Shown: piece by piece, positions 1-9,323 of the stretch
Numbering within the stretch: position 1 is the stretch's first letter
Layout of the letters: every line of letters starts with the position of its first letter
Assembly (NCBI GenBank): GCA_009377495.1
Contig: WHTZ01000007.1
Coordinates: forward strand, 49,614-113,613
DNA: 64,000 bases
Direction: 5' to 3'
Source: Luteitalea sp.
Lineage (GTDB): Bacteria; Acidobacteriota; Vicinamibacteria; Vicinamibacterales; Vicinamibacteraceae
Notes under the pieces: model-generated
What the model was told of the DNA's origin: nothing
What the model saw: only the letters and a program-made list of their open reading frames with translations
Database searches by the model: none
Made by a program: the position numbers and the translations under genes

Positions 1-174
1 CAGGGCCTGATCGAAGAGCTACGGGAAAGCCCGGACCCTCGGAGCCGGGATGAGCGGCGCCGCTATTATCGCCTGACGCGATTGGGCCGCCAGGTGGCAC
101 TGGCTGAAGCCAGGCGGCTGAGCAGCATGCTGAGCCAGGCGCGGGCGACCGGCTTGATTCCGAGAAAGCTGTAG
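1..174 (+). CDS. PadR-family transcriptional regulator, C-terminal part (5' end outside window)
   Basis: The frame is open from base 1 to a TAG at 172-174 and encodes about 57 residues. The stretch RRRYYRLTRLGRQVALAEARR matches the wing and start of the C-terminal helix of PadR winged-helix repressors. The next gene starts 3 bases after the stop, so the two are almost certainly co-transcribed. A PadR regulator directly upstream of an ADOP permease is a recurrent acidobacterial arrangement, and it is seen again at 37907-38252 here. The family normally acts as a repressor of its own operon. The ligand is unknown, and the N-terminal DNA-binding half lies outside the window. Confidence 0.75.
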   Translation, partial: QGLIEELRESPDPRSRDERRRYYRLTRLGRQVALAEARRLSSMLSQARATGLIPRKL

Positions 175-177
175 GCC

Positions 178-2874
178 GTGCTACCCATCGGTTTCTACCG
201 GACGCTGCTGTGGTGTTACCCGGCGTCGTTTCGCCGGGAGTACGGCACCGAAATGGTGTCCGCGTTTGCCGAGCAGGTGCGGGACGCACGGGAGCGCGGC
301 GGCTGGTGGAACGAGGCGTCGATCTCGCTTCACACCCTGCTCGATCTCTTGCTGACCGTCCCCCAGGAGCATTCACACGTCATGCGACAAGATTTGCGTT
401 ACGCGATCCGCACGCTGGCTTCGAATCCGGGCTTTACGGCGGTAGCCATCCTCTCGCTGGCGCTTGGCATCGGCGCCAATACGGCTATCTTCAGCCTGTT
501 GAACAGCGTTCGGATGAGCGCGTTGCCGGTTAGCAACCCGCATGAGCTCGTCCTGTTGACGAATCCTGGAGGGTGCTGCGTTACGGTCGGCCGATCGAGC
601 GGCGAGCGCAGCATGCTCACCTATTCCGAGTTCCAGCAACTGCGGGATCAGTCGACCTCGTTCTCGAGTCTGATGGCGTCTCAAGCGGGTCTCGAGAGCG
701 TGCAGGCGCGCGTCGACGGCGGCGAGCCCGAAGAGATCCAGACCCGCATGGTCTCGGCGGAGTACTTTACGACGTTGGGTGTGCGACCACTGTTAGGACG
801 GGCCTTCCGGGACGAAGATCGCGTGGAGAGAGCCGCTCCTTACGCGGTGATCAACTACGACTACTGGCAACGTCGCTTCGGTGGGCGTGCCGATATCCTT
901 GGCGTCAGGATGGCGATTCGCGGCGGCGTGTTCTCGATCATCGGCGTGGCGCCCGCCTCGTTCTTCGGTGAAACGGTCGGGCAACGGCCGGATGCCTGGC
1001 TGCCGGTGAGCATGCAGGCAACCGTGCTACCCGGCAACGACTGGCTGCGCGACACGCCAGGTGCCCTCCACAAAGCGATGTGGCTACGTGCGTTCGGCCG
1101 CCTGAAGCCGGGGGTGACGATCGAACAAGCCCAAGCCGACGCCAACGTAATCTTTCAACGGGAATTGGCCGCCCACTATGGCACCACAACCCTGACGCCG
1201 GAGGATCGAAAGACCTTCCTCGATCAGCGGCTCAAGCTGCGGCCGGCTGCCACCGGCGCCTCGCAGATTCGTGGGGAGTTTTCCGATGCTCTGCTGATGC
1301 TGTTGGCCGCCGCCGGGATCGTGTTGCTGATTGCATGCGCCAACCTGGGCAATCTGCTGTTGGCGCGGGCCACCGCGAGGAACCGGGAGATTTCCGTGCG
1401 CCTGGCATTAGGGGCGAGCCGCGGTCGACTCATGCGGCAGTTGCTCACCGAGAGCATGGTTCTCGCCTTGCTGGGAGGCATAGCAGGGCTGTGCGCCGCC
1501 TTGCTGCTGCGTGCGGGACTGCTGCGACTGGTACCTGACTCGATCCAGCTCCCGGCCACGCCGGACGCCCGCGTCCTCGGCTTCATCTGCGCTTTGACCC
1601 TGCTCGCAGGACTCGTTCTTGGACTTCTTCCGGCGTTGCGCACCACGAAGACCAACGCCGCAGCCGGCTTGAAAGAACAAGGCCGAGGCCTGGCCGGGTC
1701 AGCGGCCTGGCAGCGCGTCGGGAAGGTCGTGGTCGTGGGGCAACTGGCGCTGTCGTTGCCATTACTCGTGGGTGCCGGTCTGCTCCTGCAAACGCTCGCC
1801 AATCTCCGGCAGGTCGATCTGGGCTATGAGAAAGAGCGCTTGTTGACGGTGCAGATGAACGCAGGGAATGCGGGGTACGACGAGCAGAGCTGGGGACCGG
1901 TGTTTCCGTTACTCCTCGACCGGATTCGGGCGGTGCCGGGTGTGCGTGCGGTGACCTATTCGGCGCTCGGCCTCTTCACCGGTGCGGACATATCAGACAA
2001 GGTCGTCGTCGAAGGACATACGCCGCAAGGCGACAACGATGAGGGTTCGCCGTTGGACAACATCGGCCCCGGCTATTTCGCGGCACTTGGCATCCCGGTG
2101 ACGTTGGGCCGAGAGATTACCGAGCAGGATCAACACTCGAGCCACAAAGTCTGCGTGATCAACGAGGCGTTCGCGAAGCGATTCTTCGAGGGCCGCAACC
2201 CTCTTGGGATGCACGTCACGCGGGTCTTTGGCGATCAACGCAACACGTGTCAGATCGTGGGCGTGGCGAAAGACTCTCGCAGGCGCGGCATACGCGGCGA
2301 CATCGAGCACCGGTTCTATCTGCCGGCGACGACGCCGATCGGCGTGAGCTTCGCAATCAGGACCGCGGCCGAGCCATCCAATGTGATCGCGGGCGTGCGG
2401 CGGGCCATCCGGCAGATCGATTCGAATCTGCCCATCACGGCGCGTCCGCTCACCGAGGTCGTGGACGACCAGATGGTGCAGGACCGACTGTTGGCACAGC
2501 TTTCAATCGCGTTCGGCGTCGTGGGCCTCCTGCTTGCCGCGATCGGCCTATACGGCGTGCTCTCGTACGGCGTGGCGCGGCGCACCAATGAGATCGGTAT
2601 CCGGAAGGCGCTCGGCGCGCAGCATGGTGCCCTGATCGCGATGATTCTGCGCGAAACGGGCGGGCTGCTGGCCGTAGGGCTGGTCGCGGGGATCGCGCTG
2701 TCGGCGGCAGCCATACGACTGATCACGAGCCGGCTGTATGGCCTGGAGCCGACCGATCCGGTGACATTCGCAGCCGCGATCGTGGTGCTCTCGGGTGTGG
2801 CGCTTGTCGCGACGTGGCTTCCGGCGCATCGGGCGTCGCGCGTCGATCCGTTGGTCGCGCTGCGACACGAGTAA
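178..2874 (+). CDS. ADOP-family FtsX/MacB-like permease, copy 1 of a tandem triplet
   Basis: This 898-residue protein starts with GTG, 3 bases after the PadR stop. Residues 1-60 form an ADOP prefix domain (MLPIGFYRTLLWCYPASFRR). Residue 69 onwards is a MacB/FtsX-type core beginning MRQDLRYAIRTLASNPGF, with a first membrane helix (AILSLALGIGANTAIF) and a long extracytoplasmic domain. A four-helix FtsX half follows near residues 370-480 (LIACANLGNLLLARATARNREI), then a second periplasmic domain and a final FtsX half ending VDPLVALRHE. This is the duplicated topology of Acidobacterial Duplicated Orphan Permeases. No ATPase gene is adjacent, so 'orphan' fits. The substrate is unknown; MacB relatives act in efflux or lipoprotein-type mechanotransmission. 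There is no clear Shine-Dalgarno, so translation is probably coupled to PadR. Confidence 0.9.
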   Translation: MLPIGFYRTLLWCYPASFRREYGTEMVSAFAEQVRDARERGGWWNEASISLHTLLDLLLTVPQEHSHVMRQDLRYAIRTLASNPGFTAVAILSLALGIGANTAIFSLLNSVRMSALPVSNPHELVLLTNPGGCCVTVGRSSGERSMLTYSEFQQLRDQSTSFSSLMASQAGLESVQARVDGGEPEEIQTRMVSAEYFTTLGVRPLLGRAFRDEDRVERAAPYAVINYDYWQRRFGGRADILGVRMAIRGGVFSIIGVAPASFFGETVGQRPDAWLPVSMQATVLPGNDWLRDTPGALHKAMWLRAFGRLKPGVTIEQAQADANVIFQRELAAHYGTTTLTPEDRKTFLDQRLKLRPAATGASQIRGEFSDALLMLLAAAGIVLLIACANLGNLLLARATARNREISVRLALGASRGRLMRQLLTESMVLALLGGIAGLCAALLLRAGLLRLVPDSIQLPATPDARVLGFICALTLLAGLVLGLLPALRTTKTNAAAGLKEQGRGLAGSAAWQRVGKVVVVGQLALSLPLLVGAGLLLQTLANLRQVDLGYEKERLLTVQMNAGNAGYDEQSWGPVFPLLLDRIRAVPGVRAVTYSALGLFTGADISDKVVVEGHTPQGDNDEGSPLDNIGPGYFAALGIPVTLGREITEQDQHSSHKVCVINEAFAKRFFEGRNPLGMHVTRVFGDQRNTCQIVGVAKDSRRRGIRGDIEHRFYLPATTPIGVSFAIRTAAEPSNVIAGVRRAIRQIDSNLPITARPLTEVVDDQMVQDRLLAQLSIAFGVVGLLLAAIGLYGVLSYGVARRTNEIGIRKALGAQHGALIAMILRETGGLLAVGLVAGIALSAAAIRLITSRLYGLEPTDPVTFAAAIVVLSGVALVATWLPAHRASRVDPLVALRHE

Positions 2875-2890
2875 CACCCAAACGCTACCC

Positions 2891-5596
2891 ATGCTGCCTC
2901 TCGGTTTCTACCGGACGCTGCTGTGGTGTTACCCGGCGTCGTTTCGCCGGGAGTACGGCACCGAAATGGTGTCCGCGTTCGCAGAGCAGGTGCAGGAGGC
3001 ACGGGAGCACGGCGGCTGGTGGGCCGAGGCGTCGATCTGGCTTCACACGCTGCTCGATCTCTTGCTGACCGTACCCCAGGAGCATTCACACGTCATGCGA
3101 CAAGATTTGCGTTACGCGATCCGCACGCTGGCTTCGAATCCGGGCTTTACGGCGGTAGCGATCCTCTCGCTGGCGCTCGGCATCGGCGCCAATACCGCGA
3201 TCTTCAGCTTGTTGAACAGCATTCGGTTGAGTGCGCTGCCCGTCAGCAACCCGCATGAGCTCGTTATGTTGACGAATCCAGGCACGTCCGGGCTCGGCAT
3301 CGGCAGCTCTAGGGGCGAACGCAGCCTGCTGACGTATCCCGAGTTCGAACAACTGCGGGATCAGTCGACCTCGTTCTCGGGTCTGATGGCGTCGCAAAGC
3401 AGTCTCAACCGTGTGCAGGCGCGCGTCGATGGGGGCGAGCCTGAAGAGATTCGCACGCGCATGGTCTCGGCAGAGTACTTCACGACGCTAGGTGTGGCCG
3501 CGGTGCTGGGGCGAACCTTCGGAGAAGAAGCGCGCGCAGAAGGGACCGCTCCATACGCGGTGATTAGCTACAACTACTGGCGCCGCCGTTTCGGCGGGCG
3601 CCCTGACATCCTCGGCGCCACGATGGCGATTCGTGGAGGCCTGTTTTCTATCATCGGCGTGGCGCCCGCCTCGTTCTTTGGCGAGACAGTTGGACAACGG
3701 CCGGATGCCTGGTTGCCGCTGAGCATGCAGGCCACCGTGCTCCCAGGCCGCGACTGGCTTCGCGATCAACCCGGCAATGTCGAGAAAGTGATGTGGCTGC
3801 ATGTGTTCGGCCGCCTCGAGCCCGGGGTGACGATCGAGACAGCGCAAGCCGGCGCCAACGTGCTCTTCCAGCAGGGACTAGCTGCTTACTACGGCTCGGC
3901 GCCGACACCGGAGGCGCAGAAGGAGTTCCTCGATCAGCGGCTCAAACTGCGGCCGGCTGCCACCGGCGCCTCGCAGATTCGCGGGCAGTTTTCCGAGCCG
4001 CTGCTGATGCTGTTGGCAGCCGCCGGAATCGTCCTGCTGATTGCGTGCGCGAACTTGGGCAATCTGCTGTTGGCGCGCGCCACCGCGAGGAACCGAGAGA
4101 TTTCCGTACGCCTGGCATTAGGGGCGAGCCGTGGTCGACTCATCCGGCAGTTGCTCACCGAGAGCATGGTTCTCGCCTTGCTGGGAGGCATCGTAGGGCT
4201 GGGTGCCGCCTTCTTGATACGTACCGGATTGCTACGTCTCGTCCCGGATTCAATTGAGCTGCCGGGCGCGCCTGACGTCCGCGTCCTCGCCTTCGCCTTC
4301 GCGCTGACACTGGCCGCTGGACTGGTGCTTGGGCTGCTGCCGGCATTGCGGACGACGAGGACGAACGCCGCGACCGGATTGAAGGAACAAGGCCGCGGGC
4401 TGACAGGCTCGACGGTGTGGCTGCGCGTGAGCAAGTTCGTGGTGATCGGTCAACTCGCGTTGTCCCTGCCCCTATTGGTGGGTGCCGGCCTGCTCCTACG
4501 GACGCTCTCGAACCTGCAACGGGCGCATCTGGGTTATCCGAAGGAACGCGTGCTCTTGGTGCGTGTGGACGCACAGACGGCTGGGTACGAGGAATCGCGC
4601 CGTCCGGCGTTGTTCGGGCAATTGCTCGACCGAATCCAGGCGGTGCCGGGCGTGCGCGCGACTACGTATTCGAAAAATGGCCTGTTCTCCGGTTCGGATT
4701 CCGGGGATCAGGTCATCGTGGAAGGATACGCGCGGCAAGGCAACAACGACCGGGGCTCGGCGTACGACCATGTCGGACCCAACTACTTCTCCACGCTCGG
4801 CATCCCGGTGCTCCTGGGCCGCGAAATTACCGAGGACGATCAGCCCTCGAGCCAGAAAGTCTGCGTGATCAACGAGGCCTTCGCCAAGCTGTTCTTCGAA
4901 GGCCGCAACCCCCTCGGGATGCACGTCACGCAGGTCTATGGCAATCAACGCAACACCTATCAGATCGTGGGTGTGGCGCGGGACTCCCGGGCGCACAGGA
5001 TACGCGGCGAGATCGAACACCGGTTCTACGTGCCGGTGACACAGCCGGTGACCATGCCAAACGAGGTGAGCCTTGCCATTAGGACCGCGGCCGCGCCGTC
5101 CAATGTGATTGCAGGCGTGCGGCGGGCCCTCCTGCGGATCGATTCGACTTTGCCCATCACGGCGCGTCCGCTCACGGAGCTTGTGGACGAGCAGATGGTG
5201 CAGGAGCGGCTGCTGGCGCGGCTGTCAATCGCGTTCGGCGTCGTGGGGCTCCTGCTTGCTGCAATCGGCTTATACGGCGTGCTCTCCTACGGCGTGGCGC
5301 GCCGCACGAATGAGATCGGCATCCGCAAGGCGCTCGGCGCGCAGCATGGTGCGCTGATCGCCATGATTCTGCGCGAAACGGGCGCGCTGCTGGCCGTAGG
5401 GCTGGTCGCGGGGATCGCGCTGTCGGCGGCGACCATACGACTAATCACGAGCCGGCTGTACGGCCTGGAGCCGACCGATCCGGTGACATTCGTAGCCGCG
5501 ATCGCGGTGCTTTCAGGCGTGGCACTTGTCGCGACCTGGCTTCCGGCGCATCGGGCGTCGCGCGTCGATCCGTTGGTCGCGCTGCGGCACGAGTAA
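2891..5596 (+). CDS. ADOP-family FtsX/MacB-like permease, copy 2 of a tandem triplet
   Basis: This 901-residue paralogue of the preceding gene has the same prefix domain and duplicated FtsX core. The frame stays open further upstream, but the ATG at 2891 is chosen because it reproduces the conserved N-terminus MLPLGFYRTLLWCYP of copies 1 and 3. It begins 16 bases after the copy-1 stop, in a spacer (CCCAAACGCTA) that recurs before copy 3. Nucleotide identity with copy 1 is extremely high over the first 400 bases and again near the 3' end, and lower in the periplasmic domain. That pattern suggests recent duplication or gene conversion. The protein would sit in the inner membrane; its transported or signalled molecule is not evident. 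Confidence 0.9.
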   Translation: MLPLGFYRTLLWCYPASFRREYGTEMVSAFAEQVQEAREHGGWWAEASIWLHTLLDLLLTVPQEHSHVMRQDLRYAIRTLASNPGFTAVAILSLALGIGANTAIFSLLNSIRLSALPVSNPHELVMLTNPGTSGLGIGSSRGERSLLTYPEFEQLRDQSTSFSGLMASQSSLNRVQARVDGGEPEEIRTRMVSAEYFTTLGVAAVLGRTFGEEARAEGTAPYAVISYNYWRRRFGGRPDILGATMAIRGGLFSIIGVAPASFFGETVGQRPDAWLPLSMQATVLPGRDWLRDQPGNVEKVMWLHVFGRLEPGVTIETAQAGANVLFQQGLAAYYGSAPTPEAQKEFLDQRLKLRPAATGASQIRGQFSEPLLMLLAAAGIVLLIACANLGNLLLARATARNREISVRLALGASRGRLIRQLLTESMVLALLGGIVGLGAAFLIRTGLLRLVPDSIELPGAPDVRVLAFAFALTLAAGLVLGLLPALRTTRTNAATGLKEQGRGLTGSTVWLRVSKFVVIGQLALSLPLLVGAGLLLRTLSNLQRAHLGYPKERVLLVRVDAQTAGYEESRRPALFGQLLDRIQAVPGVRATTYSKNGLFSGSDSGDQVIVEGYARQGNNDRGSAYDHVGPNYFSTLGIPVLLGREITEDDQPSSQKVCVINEAFAKLFFEGRNPLGMHVTQVYGNQRNTYQIVGVARDSRAHRIRGEIEHRFYVPVTQPVTMPNEVSLAIRTAAAPSNVIAGVRRALLRIDSTLPITARPLTELVDEQMVQERLLARLSIAFGVVGLLLAAIGLYGVLSYGVARRTNEIGIRKALGAQHGALIAMILRETGALLAVGLVAGIALSAATIRLITSRLYGLEPTDPVTFVAAIAVLSGVALVATWLPAHRASRVDPLVALRHE

Positions 5597-5610
5597 CCCA
5601 AACGCTAGCC

Positions 5611-8310
5611 ATGCTGCCTCTCGGTTTCTACCGGACGCTGCTGTGGTGTTATCCGGCATCCTTTCGCCGCGAGTACGGCGCCGACATGATGTGCGCGTTC
5701 GCCGAGCAGGTGCGGGAAGCTCGGGAGCGAGGCGGATGGCGGGCCGAGGCGGCAATCTGGCTCCGTACTTTGTTCGACCTCTCGCTTACCGCACCCCAGG
5801 AGCATGCTCACATCATGCGACAAGATTTGCGTTACGCGATCCGCACGCTGGCTTCGAATCGGGGCTTTACCGCGGTGGCCATCCTCTCGCTGGCGCTGGG
5901 CATCGGTGCCAATACCGCGATCTTCAGCCTGTTGAACAGCATTCGGCTGAGCGCCCTGCCGGTCAGCAACCCGGACGAGCTCGTCATGTTGACCAATCCC
6001 GGCGCGAGCGGGCTCAACATCGGATGGGAGACCGGTGAACGTACCTGGCTGACGTATCCAGAGTTCACGCAACTACGAGATGAGTCGACCTCTTTCTCTG
6101 GTCTGATGGCGTCTCAGAGCGGCCTCTCACGCGTGCAAGTCCGTGTCGACGGGGGTGAGCCGGAAGAGATCCAGACCCGTATGGTCTCGGCGGAGTACTT
6201 CATCACGCTGCGTGTGACGGCGGCGCTGGGACGAACGTTCGCTCCCGAGGAGACGCAAACGGAAGGGGACGCTCCCTACGCGGTGATCAGCCACGACTAC
6301 TGGCAACGCCGTTTCGGCGGGCGCCCCGACATTCTTGGCACGACGATGACGATTCACGAAGGGATCTTCTCGATCATCGGCGTCGCGCCGCCCTCGTTCT
6401 TTGGCGAAACCGTCGGCCAGCGACCCGACGCGTGGCTGCCCCTGAGCATGCAGGCCACCGTGTTGCCGGGTCGTGACCGGCTGCGCGACACACCCGACGA
6501 TCTCGACAAAGAGATGTGGCTCCATGTATTCGGCCGCCTGAAGCCGAGGATGACCATCGAGAAGGCGCAAGCCGAAGCCAATGCGATCTTTCAACGAGGA
6601 ATAGCCACCTACTACGGCAGGTCGGCGCTGACGACAGAGGAGCAAGAGACTCTCCTCGATCAGCGTCTGAGATTGCGGCCGGCCGCCACTGGAGCCTCGC
6701 GGATTCGTGGACAGTTCTCCGAGCCGCTGCTGATGCTGCTGGCCGCCGCCGCGATTGTCTTGCTGATAGCGTGTGCCAACCTCGGCAATCTGCTGTTGGC
6801 GCGCGCCACCGCGAGGAATCGTGAAATCTCCGTACGCTTGGCATTGGGCGCGAGCCGCGGGCGTCTCATCCGGGTGGTGCTTACCGAGAGCCTGCTGCTC
6901 GCGGTGCTGGGCGGTCTTGCCGGCTTGGGTGCCGCATTCATGCTTCGCGCAGGTTTGCTGTGGCTCGTCCCGGATTCGATTCAGCTGCCAAGCGCGCCAG
7001 ACGTGCGCGTCCTCGGCTTTGCGTTCGCGCTGACATTGGTGGCCGGGCTGATGCTTGGGCTGTTGCCGGCCTTACGGACCACGAAGACGGACTTCGCGGC
7101 CGGATTGAAGGAACAGGGCCGCGGACTCGCGGGATCGCCCACGTGGCAGCGCGTGGGCAAGCTCGTCGTCGTCGGCCAGCTTGCGCTGTCGCTGCCCTTG
7201 CTGGTGGGGGCCGGCCTGCTCCTCCAGACGTTCTCGAACCTGCAGCGGGTGGATCTGGGCTACGCCAAGGAACACCTGCTCATGGTGCGTGTCGACGTCG
7301 AGGCGGCCGGATACGAGGAAGCTCACCGAGTTCCGCTGTTTCAGCGCCTGCTCGAACGGATTCGGGCGGTACCGGGCGTGCGCACAGCGAGCTATTCGAA
7401 AAATGGCCTGTTCTCCGGTTCGCGCTCAGCGGGTGGGATCGTCGTAGAGGGCCACACGCCGCAGGGTGAGAACGACGGCGGCTCCTCTTGGGATCATGTG
7501 GGGCCCAACTACTTCTCCACGCTCGGGATCCCCGTGTTGCTGGGCCGCGAAATCACTGAACGGGATCAGCCATCGAGCCAGCGCGTGTGCGTGATCAATG
7601 AGGCCTTCGCCAAGCTGTTCTTCGAAAACCGCAACCCGCTCGGGATGCACATTGGCGAAGAGAACACCCATCAGATCGTCGGTGTTGTGCGGAACTTTCG
7701 AGCACAGACGATACGCGGCGACATCGACCATCAGTTCTACGTGCCGGTCACACAGCCCCGGAACGTGCCAAGGGAGATACGCTTCGCGATCAGAACCACG
7801 GCCGAGCCGTCCGGTGTGACCGCCGATGTGCGACATGCGGTGGAACAAGTGGATCCGATGCTACCCGTCACCAACGCGCAGACGCTTGGCGAGCTCGTCG
7901 ATAACCAGATGGTAGAGGACCGACTCCTGGCGCGGCTGTCGACGGCGTTCGGGGTCGTCGGCCTCCTCCTTGCTGCGCTCGGGCTATACGGCGTGCTCTC
8001 GTACGGCGTGACACGGCGCACGAATGAGATCGGCATACGGAAGGCACTCGGCGCGCAGCATGGTGCGGTGATGGCCATGATTCTGCGGGAGACCAGCATG
8101 CTCGTCGCTACAGGGCTGGTCGCCGGACTCGCGCTGTCGGCGGTGACCATCCGATTCATCGTGAGCTACCTCTATGGTCTGGAGCCGACCGATCCCGTGG
8201 TACTCGCGGCGTCGATCGCGCTCCTATCCACCGTTGCGCTTCTCGCGACCTGGCTTCCCGCGTACCGGGCATCGCGCGTCGATCCACTCGTTGCGCTGCG
8301 GCACGAGTGA
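5611..8310 (+). CDS. ADOP-family FtsX/MacB-like permease, copy 3 of a tandem triplet
   Basis: This 899-residue third tandem paralogue starts with ATG 14 bases after copy 2. It has the prefix domain (residues 1-65), a first transmembrane helix near residues 85-105, an FtsX half with LIACANLGNLLLARATARNR, and a terminal half with GVLSYGVTRRTNEIGIRKALG and VDPLVALRHE. It is more diverged than copies 1 and 2 in the periplasmic parts and has a small deletion in the second periplasmic domain (MHIGEENTHQIVGV, where the others have a longer loop). It ends the plus-strand run; the next gene is convergent, with its stop 16 bases away. Function is inferred only at family level. Confidence 0.9.
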   Translation: MLPLGFYRTLLWCYPASFRREYGADMMCAFAEQVREARERGGWRAEAAIWLRTLFDLSLTAPQEHAHIMRQDLRYAIRTLASNRGFTAVAILSLALGIGANTAIFSLLNSIRLSALPVSNPDELVMLTNPGASGLNIGWETGERTWLTYPEFTQLRDESTSFSGLMASQSGLSRVQVRVDGGEPEEIQTRMVSAEYFITLRVTAALGRTFAPEETQTEGDAPYAVISHDYWQRRFGGRPDILGTTMTIHEGIFSIIGVAPPSFFGETVGQRPDAWLPLSMQATVLPGRDRLRDTPDDLDKEMWLHVFGRLKPRMTIEKAQAEANAIFQRGIATYYGRSALTTEEQETLLDQRLRLRPAATGASRIRGQFSEPLLMLLAAAAIVLLIACANLGNLLLARATARNREISVRLALGASRGRLIRVVLTESLLLAVLGGLAGLGAAFMLRAGLLWLVPDSIQLPSAPDVRVLGFAFALTLVAGLMLGLLPALRTTKTDFAAGLKEQGRGLAGSPTWQRVGKLVVVGQLALSLPLLVGAGLLLQTFSNLQRVDLGYAKEHLLMVRVDVEAAGYEEAHRVPLFQRLLERIRAVPGVRTASYSKNGLFSGSRSAGGIVVEGHTPQGENDGGSSWDHVGPNYFSTLGIPVLLGREITERDQPSSQRVCVINEAFAKLFFENRNPLGMHIGEENTHQIVGVVRNFRAQTIRGDIDHQFYVPVTQPRNVPREIRFAIRTTAEPSGVTADVRHAVEQVDPMLPVTNAQTLGELVDNQMVEDRLLARLSTAFGVVGLLLAALGLYGVLSYGVTRRTNEIGIRKALGAQHGAVMAMILRETSMLVATGLVAGLALSAVTIRFIVSYLYGLEPTDPVVLAASIALLSTVALLATWLPAYRASRVDPLVALRHE

Positions 8311-8326
8311 CTGATGCCGGTGGCCG

Positions 8327-9316
8327 TTAGCGAACGACTTCTTGCGCAGCCCGATGCTCGTACACGCCGATCTCCTTCATCAACGGCACAAGAAACTTGA
8401 TCCCGCCGGCGAATCGGCGGTCTACCTCTTCGATGGTGGCTTTCTTGTGCCCTTTGACGATGATCGGGGAGCATTGCTCGTAAGCCAGGTACCCGTCATA
8501 GCCGATCTCCTTGCAGGCCTGGAAGAAGACTGGCCAGTTCTCGATGCCCTCGCCCGGGAGAACTTCATCGAAGCCGTACACGCCCATGAGCGACTTCTTG
8601 AAGCGGAAGCCGAGGGCGTGCGAATGCGCCATCCGGTTGCCAACCTTGAGCACGGTGTTCCGAACGAACTCGTCGCTTTGGTCTTCGAACAGCGGCAGGT
8701 CCAAGCCGATCTTCACGTTCGGCAGATTGACCTCTTCGACCATGTCGATCGTGTCCTGAAGTGAGTTCGTGATCGGTGGATGGTGCTGCAGTGCGATGGT
8801 GATCCCGAAGTCCGCCGCGATCCTACCTGCTTCGTGAATCCCCTTGCGGACATACTCCCACTGGCGCAGATAGTCGTCCTCGGTCGACACGTCGATGTTC
8901 CGCGAGTGCATTGCCGTGTTGCTGTAGCCCAGGTTCCAGTGCTCATGCATGAAGTAGCCGATGAAGCCGGCAAGGATACGCACGACCGGTGAACCAAGGT
9001 CGGCGGCGAGCCGACAGCACTCGCGCACGAAGAGCAGCTCTTTGTCCTGCGTCTGGGTCAGGATGTGGCTCGACATCATGAAGTTCGTGCACGCCTCGAC
9101 GGCGCCGAGCTCGACGCCGCGCTGACCGGCGAGGTCAATCAGCCGCTTGCGACGGTCGCGGTCGACGTCCATGGGAAACGCCATGGGACGGTGCGGAAAG
9201 ATATCGACGGCGGCATATCCGAACCGATGGGCGCGTTCGATGACCTCTTCCAGCGTGAGGGGATCGCCCTGGTAGAAATAGCCGCAATACGCCACGGAGT
9301 CGAGGCTCAGCTTCAT
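8327..9316 (-). CDS. sugar phosphate isomerase/epimerase (xylose-isomerase-like TIM barrel)
   Basis: The product has 329 residues. The frame extends upstream, but the ATG at 9316 gives the typical start MKLSLDSVAYCGYF and has a purine-rich site (TGAGGAA) just before it. The fold signature is the AP-endonuclease-2/xylose-isomerase-like barrel: VIERAHRFGYAAVDIF, GITIALQHHPPI, LPNVKIGLDLPLFEDQ and GYDGYLAYEQCSP supply the usual Glu, His and Asp metal-site residues. Such enzymes isomerise or epimerise keto sugars or inositols in the cytoplasm; the exact substrate cannot be read. It begins 7 bases after the stop of the FG-GAP gene 9324-11582, so it is the last gene of that operon and ties it to carbohydrate use. 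Confidence 0.85.
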   Translation of the reverse strand: MKLSLDSVAYCGYFYQGDPLTLEEVIERAHRFGYAAVDIFPHRPMAFPMDVDRDRRKRLIDLAGQRGVELGAVEACTNFMMSSHILTQTQDKELLFVRECCRLAADLGSPVVRILAGFIGYFMHEHWNLGYSNTAMHSRNIDVSTEDDYLRQWEYVRKGIHEAGRIAADFGITIALQHHPPITNSLQDTIDMVEEVNLPNVKIGLDLPLFEDQSDEFVRNTVLKVGNRMAHSHALGFRFKKSLMGVYGFDEVLPGEGIENWPVFFQACKEIGYDGYLAYEQCSPIIVKGHKKATIEEVDRRFAGGIKFLVPLMKEIGVYEHRAAQEVVR

Positions 9317-9323
9317 GGTTTCC

